64,000 nucleotides of DNA from Westerdykella aurantiaca. Taxonomy: Eukaryota; Ascomycota; Dothideomycetes; Pleosporales; Sporormiaceae. Below are positions 1 through 11,719 of this stretch, piece after piece; position 1 is the stretch's first letter, and each line of letters opens with the position of its first letter. Below the pieces are notes generated by a model that worked only from the letters and a program-made list of their open reading frames with translations, had not been told where the DNA came from and ran no database searches. The stretch is from positions 6,760,501-6,824,500 of the forward strand of contig JASJFJ010000001.1 of the NCBI GenBank assembly GCA_030412805.1, in the 5' to 3' direction. Both the position numbers and the translations under genes were made by a program.

Positions 1-2072
1 TTGTGTTAGGCAGCCTACAACGTCTGACAAGAGCGTTGCCTAGAATCTTTGTTCTATTAGGATTATAGTACTTCTTTATTTTAGATTCTTTACCAATGTC
101 TCTTATAAGAATTTTCTCAATCTTTTAATTAGGGGGCTACGTTGGACTACCTTTTGTCTTATTATCTAATAGCGTAGCTATATTCAATAGAAATTGGAGG
201 ATCAGACGTCTCTCGATAAAAGCAGCAATAAGGATCTTAACTAGAAGTAAGCATTTTAGTTGAATATTAGGAGTGAGTCGTGGACAAACTCCCATAAGTG
301 AGTTACAATGGGTGGGTACATTCAACTGTCATTAGCAGAGGATTTGGATTCATCATCTACCTATCACCTTCATTAGCCACGTATCTATCATTGCAGATAT
401 TAATCTCAACTTAATGTGCATCTCACCAATGTAGCCGCCTCCTATCCAACTCTCCGACCGCTCGCAGCAGATATTAATATCCTGCAACCGTGACTTGCCT
501 CCTAGGGGACGCCATTTCATCCACTTACGCTTCGAGCTCGCCCACAGGTGAAGTTAGCTAGAGTATCCTATCGTATAGTTAATATGATAACTTGGTGTTA
601 TTCGGGTTAAGAACCTCCGCAGTATTATTCAGTAGAGAGCAGAAGAATTAATCGTGAATTTGACCCAGACCAATGAATGTGGAACCATATGAAAAGTATC
701 GCCACCACCATCGTACCCCTCATGAGCAACTTCACAGTTCACTTCACAAGCATCCCCTTCCAGCTCCACTTCGGATGCGTCTCCCATGCAACTCAAATCT
801 CGTCACAAATTTGCGGCCGCATATCATGACCGGTCCCCTTCCCACATTACAAGTCCATCCACTCGTCCACCTCCTCGTCGGGGTGCTCTTGGCGCCAGTC
901 CTCCCACACCTGCCTACACCACCATCGATGCGCCCAACCTCGCGGATACTTGGATTTCATTCCTCTACCTCCACGATCCCATACCTCCCTCGATATAGGG
1001 CAAAAGTTATGCGGGTGCGTGTTGCCGCAGTCACCAGTCTTAACCGTCGTCCCACCTACCTTAGTGAAATTGCATTCCTTTCTCGGACAAATGAGCCGTC
1101 CCAGTGCCATGATTGCCTTAATGTTGGTTATTATCGGCTTAGATGTCTTGTTGGGTGGAGTTGGGTGTTGGGGTCTCCGTGGTCGGTTGTTGAGGTTGTG
1201 ATGGTATGCCCGGCAGCTGAGGCCGGAAATCCGGATGTACTTATACTACGACAGGCCAACACCATATCCTGCTCTCTGAATATATGAGACAAACCGAAAA
1301 TGCGTGAACTCCATCGAGACAAGTCTTCGTCCACGTTTTTAAGCTGGATGAGACAAGCCTGCGGCGAGTGACGTCCCTGGGGCAGGTATGGCACTTCACT
1401 GCCCTGCGACAATCTCCTCCTTTACCAGAACGTATAATCGTATCAGAAAATTCGAACTTCTTACATCTATAAAAGGCTTTGCGTTCGCGCTGCGCGTGGG
1501 AATGGAAAAACACGCAGTGACGTTGTCGCGATCCAAACTGACTCGGCTGGTTCGGCTTGGCTCACGCACAGGGAGTACTGCGTTTGAACACGGGATGCTC
1601 ATACTGAGAGTATATTCCACTATGCCGTCACTATACATAAAAATTAAATTGGATTGTACTGACATCTCATCAGAGCTATCGGTACCTTGAACGTCGGAGA
1701 TGCGCTGTGGTCTGAATATCATTGTAACCCTTGGAAAGTTAGCACTTGCCACCGCAGACTGGATGCAGAGAACATCTTCATGCGATGAGAGAGTGTCCAG
1801 CTTCCAGGAATGTTACAGGAGTCTCTGTAGCATTATTCATCGAATATTGACGCGTTCAAGAGAAGGTTCGATGCTGTTGAGGGGTTTGTGGTCCTGTGGT
1901 GCGTTTCGGGCCTTCTGTCTTCTGACTGTGGCCAACTTCTTATTGGCCGAACTATTCGCGTTCGTCGGACATAATCCAAGCACCTTTTGGCTTTCACTCA
2001 CCCCGTGCCACCCACCCACAACCCTTCACACACTTGTCAATAACGACAATAGCAGCCTCCGCGTTGCTGACA
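1..2072. other. Left-edge stretch without a supported gene
   Basis: No reading frame here has recognisable motifs or a convincing start, and the longer open frames on both strands overlap one another. The first 650 bases look AT-rich, with repeated short attaat/atattaat words, which could be degenerate repeat or ordinary intergenic DNA. The last few hundred bases probably hold the promoter and 5' leader of the gene at 2,244. A donor-like gtacgt near 2,099 and an acceptor-like ttctag near 2,126 suggest a 5' UTR intron. Confidence 0.4.
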
Positions 2073-2243
2073 ATGCTATTGTCTGCCCGCCAAGAGGGTA
2101 CGTGCACGTTATTGCCTACTTCTAGGTCTCCTCTTCCTCCGCAACTTTCCAGCTCTTCAGATTTTGCTCGGATACAACTTTTGATGCAAACTCAATCTTT
2201 TGATCCGAAAGGCGCTCTTCTCACTTCATCATCTTTGCCCATC

Positions 2244-3329
2244 ATGGAAGCACAGCCCAGTCACCAGGACGTCTCCAACGAGATAGTAACGTTTCCTCGT
2301 GTTTCCGATACTTCAGGAAGGTTGTCCGCCATCACGCCTGATCCAGAGCCCAGTGTGAAGCCCAGCTGCGAACCCACAAATACCGCCGACGGACATCTGC
2401 AGCAACATTTTGTTGACCCGACAGCAACGCCACCTAAGACGCCTCCCAAAAGGCCTTTGGAGCTTGAATCCCCCGAAGTGGATGAGAACATGCCTCTCCA
2501 GCTTAATGCCCCTGTTGAAACCGCTCGCCCGGCCAAGCGAAGGCGCAGGGCCGGCGATGATCTCACCATCGCAATGAAAGAGGATATCTACCAACCCAAG
2601 GACGGTCGGCGTCCTGTTCGAACCCCACGCACCAGGAAGGATGCCACCCCACCGGTTACAGCCCGCAGGACAGTCACTCCAGAAGCTCCCAAGGAGATCC
2701 GGCCAAAATCGTCCAGTCCCGTGCAGCTTTCAGACACCAGCGTCACATCACCATCGGAGGCACCTACCCCTCCTATCAAATCCGCTCCGCCATCGAAGCG
2801 TCGGCGCTCGACTGAGAGCAAGGAGGCCAGTAAGACGCCATCTCCGAAGATTCCCGCCACCCCAGCACCCATCCAAGAAGCTCCTCCCATCCTCTCATCC
2901 GCAACCACCAAGGCTACAGTGGCAAAGCCACTAGCCAAAGGGCGTCCCACAGAGGGACCGCAAGCTCAAGAAGACGTCGATGACGGCTTCATGCCAAGCG
3001 AGGAGAACGACTTCCAGTTGAGGTATGGCAGCAGTGACGGCCGCCTCTCAGCCAAAGAATTGGAGAACCTCCTGAAGCCTCCTCGCTTGGCAGAGCTGGA
3101 GCTGTTCAGCTGCTACATGTCGGCCCTGAGCTTCAAAAGGCTCGGCCAGATGCCAGCAGCTGGGCTGGCTGAGGCCCTCGTCAAGAGGATGGAACGGGGC
3201 GAGAAAGACTACCAGCGAGGGGTTCAAGGGGGCAAGGGTGAGCCGGAGGAGTGGTGGAACGAGCCCTCCGTTGAGGGTAGCGAGGAAAAGAGGACCAGGA
3301 AGCGGCCGCGTAAGAATGCCGGTTTCTGA
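2244..3329 (+). CDS. Hypothetical disordered, basic, probably nuclear protein (361 aa)
   Basis: Single-exon frame. The protein is rich in Pro, Ser, Thr and Lys, with several nuclear-localisation-like clusters (AKRRRRAG, SKRRRST, KRTRKRPRKN at the C-terminus) and repeated TPP/SPS-type sites, so a disordered nuclear protein is inferred. The only part that looks folded is the C-terminal third, from about residue 245, with an acidic lead-in followed by a helical stretch (SAKELENLLKPPRLAELELF) and a conserved-looking FSCYMSAL segment. I chose the ATG at 2,244 for its better context (atcATGg). In-frame ATGs at 2,184 and 2,073 would add 20 or 57 residues, but the 2,073 one is probably cut off by a leader intron. 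No family recognised. Confidence 0.7.
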   Translation: MEAQPSHQDVSNEIVTFPRVSDTSGRLSAITPDPEPSVKPSCEPTNTADGHLQQHFVDPTATPPKTPPKRPLELESPEVDENMPLQLNAPVETARPAKRRRRAGDDLTIAMKEDIYQPKDGRRPVRTPRTRKDATPPVTARRTVTPEAPKEIRPKSSSPVQLSDTSVTSPSEAPTPPIKSAPPSKRRRSTESKEASKTPSPKIPATPAPIQEAPPILSSATTKATVAKPLAKGRPTEGPQAQEDVDDGFMPSEENDFQLRYGSSDGRLSAKELENLLKPPRLAELELFSCYMSALSFKRLGQMPAAGLAEALVKRMERGEKDYQRGVQGGKGEPEEWWNEPSVEGSEEKRTRKRPRKNAGF

Positions 3330-4194
3330 GGATTGTGCGGTGGTATGGAGACGTGAGCATGGAACTTTTTCGGGCGGAGTAATGGTGGGACTTCTTTCTG
3401 AAGCACAGTGGCGTTCAACGGGACTGCATGACGTGTAAACTAGCATACATTATTTCCTTAAGGTTTCAGTCAGCTTGGCCAATTCAATATTGTGGAAAAG
3501 TAACAGTGTGGATAGGTGATAAGTCGATGAAGGTTACTAAGCATTTGAAGTGAATCACGTGATCGAAGCATCCCTCAAAGTTGACTAAGAAAAAAGGTGA
3601 CCACCTGGGCCGGATGTGGCAAAACACCCAGTTACCATTCTACGTAAAAGCACCGTGGGGATCACTACCCAGCCAGGGTGTTGTCCCTATCTTCTGTCAA
3701 CCATGTCCAAACCGATCCCTGTGTTGTCGTCGGCTCGCTAAGCATCCCAAGCAAAGCTTGACATCCGGCTTGGCTTCTTGCATTTCCCTCGGAATCCCTC
3801 CACATGATGTCAGCAACCATCAACACACTCGTGTTGCCCCTGTGTCCGTGCCGTAAATCGCTCACGCCGCATCTCAACGGTTAAGCGAACGGTTTGTCGA
3901 GATTCCTTCGCACACGTAGCGCCCTCGCAAAACCAATTGATTCATCAACAGAGGACCGCACGCAGATATGCGACTCCGCGTCAGCAGCCGATGTTTGCCC
4001 CCTTAACTGCCCTCGGGAAATGGGTACATCGAGACGGAAGGGAGATTAATCCATGTCACTAACACTCCACTTATCCTATCTGCCTTCCTTTTCAGGAAGG
4101 TGAGCAACCACCCAACATCCATGGTCGTCAACGCCGCATGTGCAAATGAATGATGAGGTTATCCACGAGAGGAAGGCGTGAAAGGTCATGGACG
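3330..4194. other. Intergenic region, 3' end of the basic protein gene to the sedolisin promoter
   Basis: No gene supported. The frames present are short and lack motifs. The right part is the upstream region of the secreted protease. Confidence 0.4.
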
Positions 4195-4203
4195 TATATA
4201 TAG
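4195..4203 (+). promoter_or_regulatory. TATA box of the sedolisin gene
   Basis: TATATATAG lies 74 bases before the ATG at 4,277. It sits inside the partly palindromic gacg-TATATATA-gacgtc. A strong TATA box fits an inducible secreted protease. Confidence 0.6.
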
Positions 4204-4276
4204 ACGTCGTCCTCTTGGTCTTCCCTGGGTTCCATCCTTCTTCCTCCGCTCCCAGTCGCCACTGCGGTTCATCACC

Positions 4277-6216
4277 ATGAGGACGACTATCTTCGCGCTC
4301 GTTTATGCAGCAGTTGCTGCGCATGGCGTGCTTGCAACACCCATCCGCGCGACTGCTCGTTCTCCGTATGCGTTAAGGGAGACTCACCCGGCACCAAGGG
4401 AGTGGACGAAGTTGGACCGTGCGGCTGGGGACAATGTTGTCCATTTGCAGCTTGGGTTGAAGCAGGGCAACTTTGCAGAGCTGGAGCGCAGGCTCTACGA
4501 AGGTAGGTCTATCATGTTTACTTCCGGGTAAATCAGATACCCTCCCAGACCATCTCTCTCTTTCATATGCAAGGACCAATCACTGATCGATTCCAAGTGT
4601 CGGATCCGGACCACGCCAACTATGGTCAGCACTTGAGCGCTGATGAGGTGAATGCTCTTGTCCAACCCAGCGAAGAGACAACTCGCCTTGTGCATGAGTG
4701 GCTTCGTGACAACGGCATTCGGGATCTCGGCTACTCCTCTGGCAAAGACTGGATTGATGTCCACCTACCAGTGCGGAGCGTAGAACGTCTTCTCGACACT
4801 GAATACTACAACTTCAAGCACGAGAATGGCAACATCGTAGCTCGCACAACCAGCTGGTCGCTGCCACGTCATCTCCACGACCACATCGACACAATCCAGC
4901 CCACCACCTCCTTCTTCCGCGCCAGGGCGGAAGAGGCTACGCACTTCGATGCCCCTGCTGAGGTTCCGGAGAGCTACAGCAAGCCAACAGACGAGGAGGT
5001 TGCCAAGGTCTGCAACGTGACGTCCGTCACACCTGAATGCTTTTCGGTTTTGTATAAGACCAAGGGTTACAAGCCCAAAGCTGGTGACAGGAACCAGGTT
5101 GGCTTCACCAACTACCTTGGCGAGATCCCGATCAGGCCCGACACCGAGAAGTTCCTTCAGAAGTATCGTCCGGAGGCCGCCTCGTCGGCCCGGAGCTTCA
5201 AGCAATACTCCATCGCGGACGGCCCCGTCCAAGACGGCCCCTTGACTTACAACCAATCCAATGTGGAAGGCATCAGCCATGAGGCGAATCTCGACGTCCA
5301 AGCTATCGCAGCGATCAGCTACCCCGTACCCATCGTCAGCTTCTCCACTGGAGGCTCCCCTCCCTTCACCCCGGACCTTGAGACTCCCACCAACACCAAC
5401 GAGCCCTACCTCGTCTGGGTGAACTGGCTCCTCTCGCAACCGCGCATTCCCCAGGTCATCTCCACCTCCTACGGCGACTCGGAGCAAACCGTTCCCCAAT
5501 CCTACGCCGAACGCGTTTGCAGGAAGTTCGCTGAAGTCGGGGCCCGCGGCACCACGCTCTTTTTCAGTTCCGGTGACAATGGTATCGGCTCTACAAACAA
5601 ATGCTTCTCCAACGATGGCAAGAATACCACCAAGTTCCTGCCCGCCTTCCCGGCTTCGTGCCCATATGTCACGACCGTCGGAGCCACGATGAACTTCGAG
5701 CCCGAGGAGTCTGCGTACCGCCCCAGCAGAACCGTCAACGGTGTCTTCCGCGACCTCTACGCCAGCGGCAGCGGCTTCAGCAACTACTTCACCCGCCCAG
5801 CGTACCAGTACGGAGCCGTGTCCTCGTACATCAAGAGCCTCAATGGCGCCTACGACGGTCTGTACAACAAGCAGGGCCGTGGGTACCCCGACCTCGCTGG
5901 TCAGGGCCTGTACTTCGCTTACGTGTGGAACGGAACCGAGGGGACCATCAGCGGAACCTCTGCGTCGTCCCCGCTCGTAGCAGGCATTTTCTCCCTGGTC
6001 AACGATGCGTTGATCTCGCAACACAGGGCCCCGCTGGGTTGGCTCAACCCGTGGTTGTATTCTAGGGGGTACAAGGCCCTGAATGATATTACGAAGGGTT
6101 CCAGCCACGGATGTAATGTGGATGGTTTCCCGGTAACGGAGGGTTGGGACCCGGTGACCGGGTTCGGCACGCCGAACTTCCAGAAATTGGTCCAGGCTGC
6201 CGGGGCCAGGTTGTAG
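4277..6216 (+). CDS. Secreted sedolisin, tripeptidyl-peptidase type (peptidase family S53)
   Basis: Exons are 4,277-4,502 and 4,598-6,216 (intron 4,503-4,597, gtaggt...ccaag), giving 614 aa. The splice joins RRLYE to VSDPDHANYGQHLS, the usual pro-kumamolisin motif. Order: signal peptide (about residues 1-20), activation propeptide (to about 200), then the S53 catalytic domain. The catalytic Glu and Asp are in HEANLD (about residue 302), the oxyanion Asp in SSGDNG (about 400), and the nucleophile Ser in SGTSASSPL (about 527). The C-terminal Ca2+-site pattern DITKGSSHGC...GWDPVTGFG is intact. Sedolisins are active at acid pH, and the fungal tripeptidyl-peptidase types remove tripeptides from N-termini outside the cell. 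Length and all key residues fit the SedA-D group; I cannot say which member. A long antisense frame over exon 2 is a shadow. Confidence 0.95.
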
Positions 6217-7501
6217 TTGGGCAAAGGATGGTGGGCAATTGATTCTACAAGGAGTAAGATTTTATAATAAGATTTGAATATGATCCTGAGAATCTCTGCT
6301 CTTGAAAGTCGCTGTGAGCAGTGACAAACTTGGTGTAGACCACCCAGCATAGATGTTTGACTGGCTATTACATCCGTTATCCCTCATTTTGTAGGCATTC
6401 TTTTTACAGTTCTCTCCATCCCCGTTTGATCACAGACCCCCACATGCACATCAAGCCAGTGAGGAAGGGACAACTGATCATAACAAAGACGCAGGGAGAG
6501 CAGATCTCCAACACCTGGAGATGCAGTGTTTCTCTCCTACGAACGAAATGACACCGTGCATGTAGTATGCTTGGACGGACCCAGTAACCAGGTAGCACTC
6601 CCAGAAGACCAGGCTGCAATTCATGTTGATATGCTGGGTTTACGGACTCCACTTCCAATATTGGAGTGACAGCAAGTGTGCCGCACACCCAGCTCGATAA
6701 TCCCACCACACTCGCTCACCAAACCCTTTACGGATCCCACACAGGACCCAAAGCGGGAACTCTCCAAGCCATATACCACCTTCCTCTCTCAGCTCTGGAT
6801 TACTAATAATCGCAAAAAATGCCTCCAACTCGCTCTCTACATACAATTTATACGCGAGACCGATCATATCCGACCACTTATTCGCGACCGTTCTTGCGGG
6901 TATCGATAATCACAGCTTGGTGATCGACACCGCGCACAAACCCACGATTTTGAAAGCTAAGATTCCTTCTCTGGAGGCGCAGGACCACAGGACTCGACAA
7001 CTTGTCCTTTCAGGTAAGGGCTCGTCAGGATGGAAATACAGGGACCAATTCCGGAGCCAGTTGTGACCGTGACTACCCTAGGGCACGCTTGTGAAAACGG
7101 TGCTTAGAGGGAAGTGTTCAGCGCGGAAGGGTACACAGCGAAGAGTTGCCCTAGCCAAGGGAGCATAGTGTCGATTGTCATGAGGACTAGGAACCAAAAA
7201 TGAGAGCGAGACTTTATTGGACCACCTGCACTATGGCAGCTTACTAGGTTCTCCTGATTTTATTCCCGTCCCGTAGTCTTCGAAGTTCGCGGTCTTGCTG
7301 TCGATACGCCTTCTGAGTTTCGCAGTTCGGGCCGCCTGTCTGCTTGTATAGATCGCAACCTCTCTCGACCTACCGGCTGAGCCTCTGAGGTCTACATCAA
7401 CTCCCTCTGTTTCAATCCGGGACCTGTTCCGCATTCATGCTGCCATGCTGGTGCCTAAGCACGGCGTCTCGGAGAGCACTCACTAAAAGATCAGGTTCCC
7501 T
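6217..7501. other. Intergenic region
   Basis: Only short frames without motifs are seen. I find no RNA gene or clear repeat. Confidence 0.35.
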
Positions 7502-8023
7502 TCACACAAGCTGCTTTGGAAAACGCGCTCTTGCCAAGATGGAGCGGAATTGATGCATCATGGGTCTTTTGCGAAGAATGCATATGAGGAAACCAGACCA
7601 GTGAGTGATAATTGGCCATGGTAGCTGGGAGCTCGAAGCTTCTCTTTTTAGGAGTACAAGATTCAGATCCTGAAATTGATTGCTAGCTTCAAAACCATAG
7701 GGATCCGATCTAGTCACTGGATTCGATGAGGTGATCACCAGCTGCCGATGTCTAGCATCTCGTGCACGCTGTCGTGGAATCAGATTGTCCACATTGTGCT
7801 CTAATTTGGCATTATTTTCAAGGACGAAGGGAAGATCTTCATCGTCCTTTGCAAGAAGGATCTCATTGAAGAGCGCGGCCACCTGAAGTTGGTCGGCTGG
7901 GCTTACCTCTTGCGTATGCATTCTCAACTCAGTAAGTACACACATGCACGGAAGGTTGTCTGCCATCTGCAAGAACACGAGGTTATCAGAACTGTGAATA
8001 TATGTCCGTTTCTGAGCTATCAT
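7502..8023 (-). CDS. Doubtful hypothetical protein (173 aa)
   Basis: Open frame on the minus strand with an ATG at 8,023 and a second in-frame ATG at 7,966. The middle part (acidic, ending in a basic RQRARDARHRQ stretch) looks more protein-like than neighbouring chance frames. It has no signal peptide, membrane segment or recognised domain. A possible splice donor (gtaagc) lies inside it, so the true structure may differ or the frame may be chance. It lies between the sedolisin and the syntaxin gene with ample space on both sides. Confidence 0.25.
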   Translation of the reverse strand: MIAQKRTYIHSSDNLVFLQMADNLPCMCVLTELRMHTQEVSPADQLQVAALFNEILLAKDDEDLPFVLENNAKLEHNVDNLIPRQRARDARHRQLVITSSNPVTRSDPYGFEASNQFQDLNLVLLKREASSSQLPWPIITHWSGFLICILRKRPMMHQFRSILARARFPKQLV

Positions 8024-8808
8024 CTGCCTGGTTCAAAGATTCTGTTCCGCCTTTAGTCGCCCTTAGAGTCCACGGCCATCTTCTTACTCTTCCTCTGCTT
8101 TCCTCATTGGCCTACTCGCACAGTCCCTAGGAACACAACTCAGCAGAGATAGAAATAGCGCGTCTTCAGTTCGGCTTGCAAACTCCACGCAATTGCCCGA
8201 AATAATCCCAGAAGCGGCGTGGCAGCGACAGACGAACTCAGGTTCAAAGGTGCGATCCCAGGTGCTCCCCACATAAATGTGTGGGCGAAGTCGATGGCGG
8301 CGATGCAAAAATAGTTGGAGGCGGCTAACCGTCAGCTAAATGGATCTGCCAAGAAGGGGACCTGACGGGCTTTACCGTCTACAGTTTAGATCCTGCCCAC
8401 TTTCGCCAGGCTTCGCCAGGAACAGACTAGCGTTTTGGGGGTTAAGTTCAGCTGTCACAGCCCCAGACAACCGCGTTCAACTCCTCAACGCCTCCGCACC
8501 ACTTTTTCCACCGCGAACTATCCGCAGCACAGCATCAATTCCCTATCTTCAGGACGTGCAAGTGCTGGCTCAGATTTTCAGTGCATTCCTTGCTGCGCCA
8601 CTCCCCGCAGACAGCTCGCCGCATTCAGCCGAGGAGTAAATAGGTCGCCTGTTGTTGTCTCAGGAGGATCGCTGGATTCCGACCACCACACGAGCACTGT
8701 TTCAGCACGATGAGCGTACGTTGCGCCCTTCCTCACTACTCCCGTGGGCTCCCTTGTCCAGCCTGGTGGCCACTTTCATACTATTCGTATTCTTTTTGCT
8801 GACTTGTC
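8024..8808. other. Upstream region of the syntaxin gene
   Basis: No separate gene is supported. A short ATG-gtacgt stretch near 8,710 could be a leader exon end followed by a 5' UTR intron running towards the ATG at 8,809. Pyrimidine-rich leader sequence fits a highly expressed housekeeping gene. Confidence 0.35.
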
Positions 8809-9922
8809 ATGGCTCAGTACGGCGGCTACAACCAGATGGGCTACGGCTCCAACCCCTACGACCAGCGCGACGATGGCCCCGGAGGGAACCGCTACAACAA
8901 TTATCCTCAGGGCAATTACAACCAGGGGGGTTACTCGCAGCAGGGCCCTTTCGATGATCGTATGTGCCCTCCTTATATGGTCGTGAATAGATGTTAACAC
9001 GACGTGTAGCGGGCTCCGTCGAAATGCAGCCCTATGGCCAGCCGGCCGGCGCCGACCCCAATGCTATCCTTAACGAATGCCGGGAGGTGGATCGCGCCCT
9101 TGACCAGATCGATGCTCAGCTCGACACATTGGAGCGCATGTTCAAGCAGGTCCTGGCACGACCAGACTTGTCCACCAGCGAGATCACCAATCTTAGCACC
9201 CAAGTTATGACCGGCTACCGTGCTCTGGTCCAGCGAGTGAAGAACATCAAGTCGAAGCCTGAATCAGGGAGCCCTCGCAATGCGCCTCAGGTTGGAAAGG
9301 TGGACAGACGGTTGAAGGCAACAATCAACAAGTACCAGACCCTCGAAGCAGAGTTCCGCCGGGACTCTCAGGCCGCAGCAGAGCGCCAATATCGCATCGT
9401 CCGACCCGATGCGACAGAGGAGGAAGTGCGGCAGGCGGTTGAGGACCCCAATGCCCCTATCTTTCAGCAAGCCGTAAGTTGCCCCGCGCCATGATTGCAT
9501 GCTCGGTCTTAACCCGCGTCTCAGCTCTTGAACTCCGACCGCCGTGGCCAAGCCTCCTCGACCCTCAGAAATGTCAAGGAACGTCACGAGGCCATTCAAA
9601 AAATTGAGCGACAGATGGTGGAACTTGCACAGCTGTTCCAGGACTTGGACCAGATTGTTGTGCAGCAGGAGCCTTTGGTCGCAAACATCGAGCAGAAGGG
9701 CGAAGAGATCCATGACAACGTAGTCCAAGCCAACACCGAGATCAGTGGGGCTATCGAGAAGGCGCGAGCCCGCAACCGGAAGAAATGGTGGTGCTTGCTG
9801 ATCGGTAAAGACTTCTGTACCCCCCTTGTCAAAGATGGTAGCTAACATATGCAGTCTTCCTCATCATCATCATTGCCGTGATCGTCGCTGTGGTCGTCAC
9901 CAAGCCTTGGCAGAAGAAATAA
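8809..9922 (+). CDS. Plasma-membrane t-SNARE, syntaxin of the Sso1/Sso2 type
   Basis: Four exons: 8,809-8,959, 9,010-9,473, 9,525-9,804 and 9,855-9,922, all with gt...ag introns of about 50 bp; 320 aa. The N-terminus is low-complexity, rich in Gly, Asn, Gln and Tyr. It is followed by the helical Habc bundle (VDRALDQIDAQLDTLERMF, then RRLKATINKYQTLEAEF), and then by the SNARE helix. The zero-layer Gln aligns with IVVQQEP, classing it as Qa. The last exon encodes a basic stop-transfer (RNRKKWW) and one membrane anchor (FLIIIIAVIVAVVV) ending KPWQKK. Sso-type syntaxins pair with Sec9 and Snc v-SNAREs to fuse secretory vesicles at the hyphal tip. All frames join without conflict. Confidence 0.95.
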
Positions 9923-10725
9923 GGTGGTGCGCACAGTTATCCCGCCGCCGTCTCTCGAGCCGAGTACGCAACTATTGAAAACTGTCCAGTACCTGGCGTT
10001 TTCGAGAACACCCACCCCGCGATAGACAACCGTTTCCCTTTTTCATACCCCCGCGTAGCTCAATATCCACCTCTGTTCTCGTAACCAGTAATATTTCGAA
10101 GGCTGGCCCAGTACTACATTTGTATAATACAGTTACTGGTGGATCTGGAGCTCCATCACCATCTCGTCGTCTCCTCACATGTCTCAAGTTGTTGCTTCCC
10201 TTATCGAAAAATCGGCCTCTTTCTGCAGCCGTCTCACCCCCCCCCTTTTCCGGTTTCATTGCGTTTTGGCGACCTCGTTGGATGCAAGGTCATGGGCTCC
10301 TTGAGAGCCTACCCAAGTTTCTGATTTTGTTGTTTTCGAATACAAGAGTTCTCACATTATCTCTATTTGCGTTGTGATCTGGTTTCTGCATTGGGTGATG
10401 ACTTGATACAGGCATGGAGCTGATCAGATTTGAAAGCTCGCCTCGAGTTTCGATGCTAATTTTAAAATGGGGAACACTGTCGAGGTATTCTTGACTACGT
10501 CCATCGCTCCTGACACCGCCATATGAATTCGCGAAGGACCATTGGCGGCTTCCCCATGCATTGGAACACACCATGCGATAGATTCGCACGATGACCAATA
10601 GACCCATATCGGTTCGACACTGCAAACGCAGGACTGGTTTATTCTGACCGTTGTTTCCGTCGGCATCGTTATGTCAGCGTTGTTCATAAACCGAAAAACA
10701 ATCGCATGCACATAAAGCACGGAGA
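9923..10725. other. Intergenic region
   Basis: Holds the syntaxin 3' UTR and the upstream part of the next gene. A C9 run lies near 10,240. No gene supported. Confidence 0.35.
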
Positions 10726-11367
10726 ATGGCCCGGCCACGTCTCCCTCACCCACTAGCCTCCCTCCAATTCACCCTGCGCATCCCCCTCCTCGTGCTAACA
10801 TACGCTGTCCTCCTCACCGCTATATACACAAGGATCTACATCGACACTAAGCTCAGCAACGGGTTTCTATATGCGGCCCTCATCCTGGGCATATCGATCG
10901 ATAACGCAGAGCTGGTTGGGTTGTGTTTTGGAGAAAACGGTGAAGAGGAAGGACGGGCAAACGACGAAACGCAGAGAGTAACGCAAGGGAGGAGACTTCA
11001 CATTGGCGTGTTACTCGTCATGGAGGGTGCCAGGGCGATGGCGCTCCTGGTCGCGGGGTTGATTGTGCCGCCCACCGCAGGGAGTCCAGATGGCGACCGA
11101 GGAAACGGGGGAGTAGTACTGGGGACGAGGAGGGCTGGCGTTAATGGGAAAGATGGAATGGCCATGACGTGGTCGGGTGTGCTTTGGGGGATGGTGTATG
11201 GACTACAGTGAGTACACTTCGTCTCTTCGAATCATTTCCAACGCGGGGATGCCAACGGTGATGATGTGAATAGGGGATTGCAGGCTCTGACGGTGACGGT
11301 GTGTGCGTTGGATGCTGTTTTGTATAAAGTTTCGCCCTGGTGGAGGCGGAGGAGGGCAGGGGGTTGA
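10726..11367 (+). CDS. Small polytopic membrane protein of unknown function (191 aa)
   Basis: Exons 10,726-11,207 and 11,274-11,367 (intron gtgagt...aatag, 66 bp). The splice joins MVYGLQ in phase to a further GLQALTVTV segment. About four hydrophobic segments are visible: around residues 14-36 (LRIPLLVLTYAVLLTAIY), 42-60, 98-115, and one spanning the splice (MTWSGVLWGMVYGLQ into LTVTVCALDAVLYKV). A polar Glu/Arg-rich loop sits after residue 65 and a Gly-rich loop before the last helix. The tail is basic (WWRRRRAGG). No family recognised. It converges on the MARVEL-type gene, with stops 352 bp apart. Confidence 0.7.
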
Positions 11368-11719
11368 TCGCGCCTGTTGCAGCAGGGTGCAATGGGTAGG
11401 CCAGGCCACTAGTTGGGACATGTTTGAAGAGGTCGAGACGTCTTGGGCATGAAGAAGGTTGGGGCTCACAGGAAACCATTGAAACGAAACAGGAGGTACG
11501 GGCGCGAAAACAATTGACATTGGGTATGATGAAGCAGGAACAATGCCATTCAAAAGGGATTGAGAGCCACAAACATTGATCACACGGGTAAAGATAAGGC
11601 CGGACATTAGTAGTCCATGACCTAGACACAAACAAGGGTATACCGACACGACTCGTAGTCTTCCAATTGGCGCCAACACAAATCACGTTCCAGCGCGTTG
11701 GCCTTCAGACATCATTCTA

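Noticed and set aside
1..660. Extension of the hypermutated retroelement signature to the left edge
   Set aside because: Although AT-rich, it contains ordinary numbers of TGA, TGG, TCA and CCA, so it does not share the YCA depletion.
673..1287. 204-codon open frame on the plus strand
   Set aside because: Overlaps other open frames on both strands, has no motif, is rich in Pro/His/Arg as chance frames in C-rich DNA are, and has no splice or promoter context.
4765..6108. 447-codon antisense frame across the sedolisin
   Set aside because: Mirror of a strongly biased coding exon; no family motif, while the plus strand has every S53 residue.
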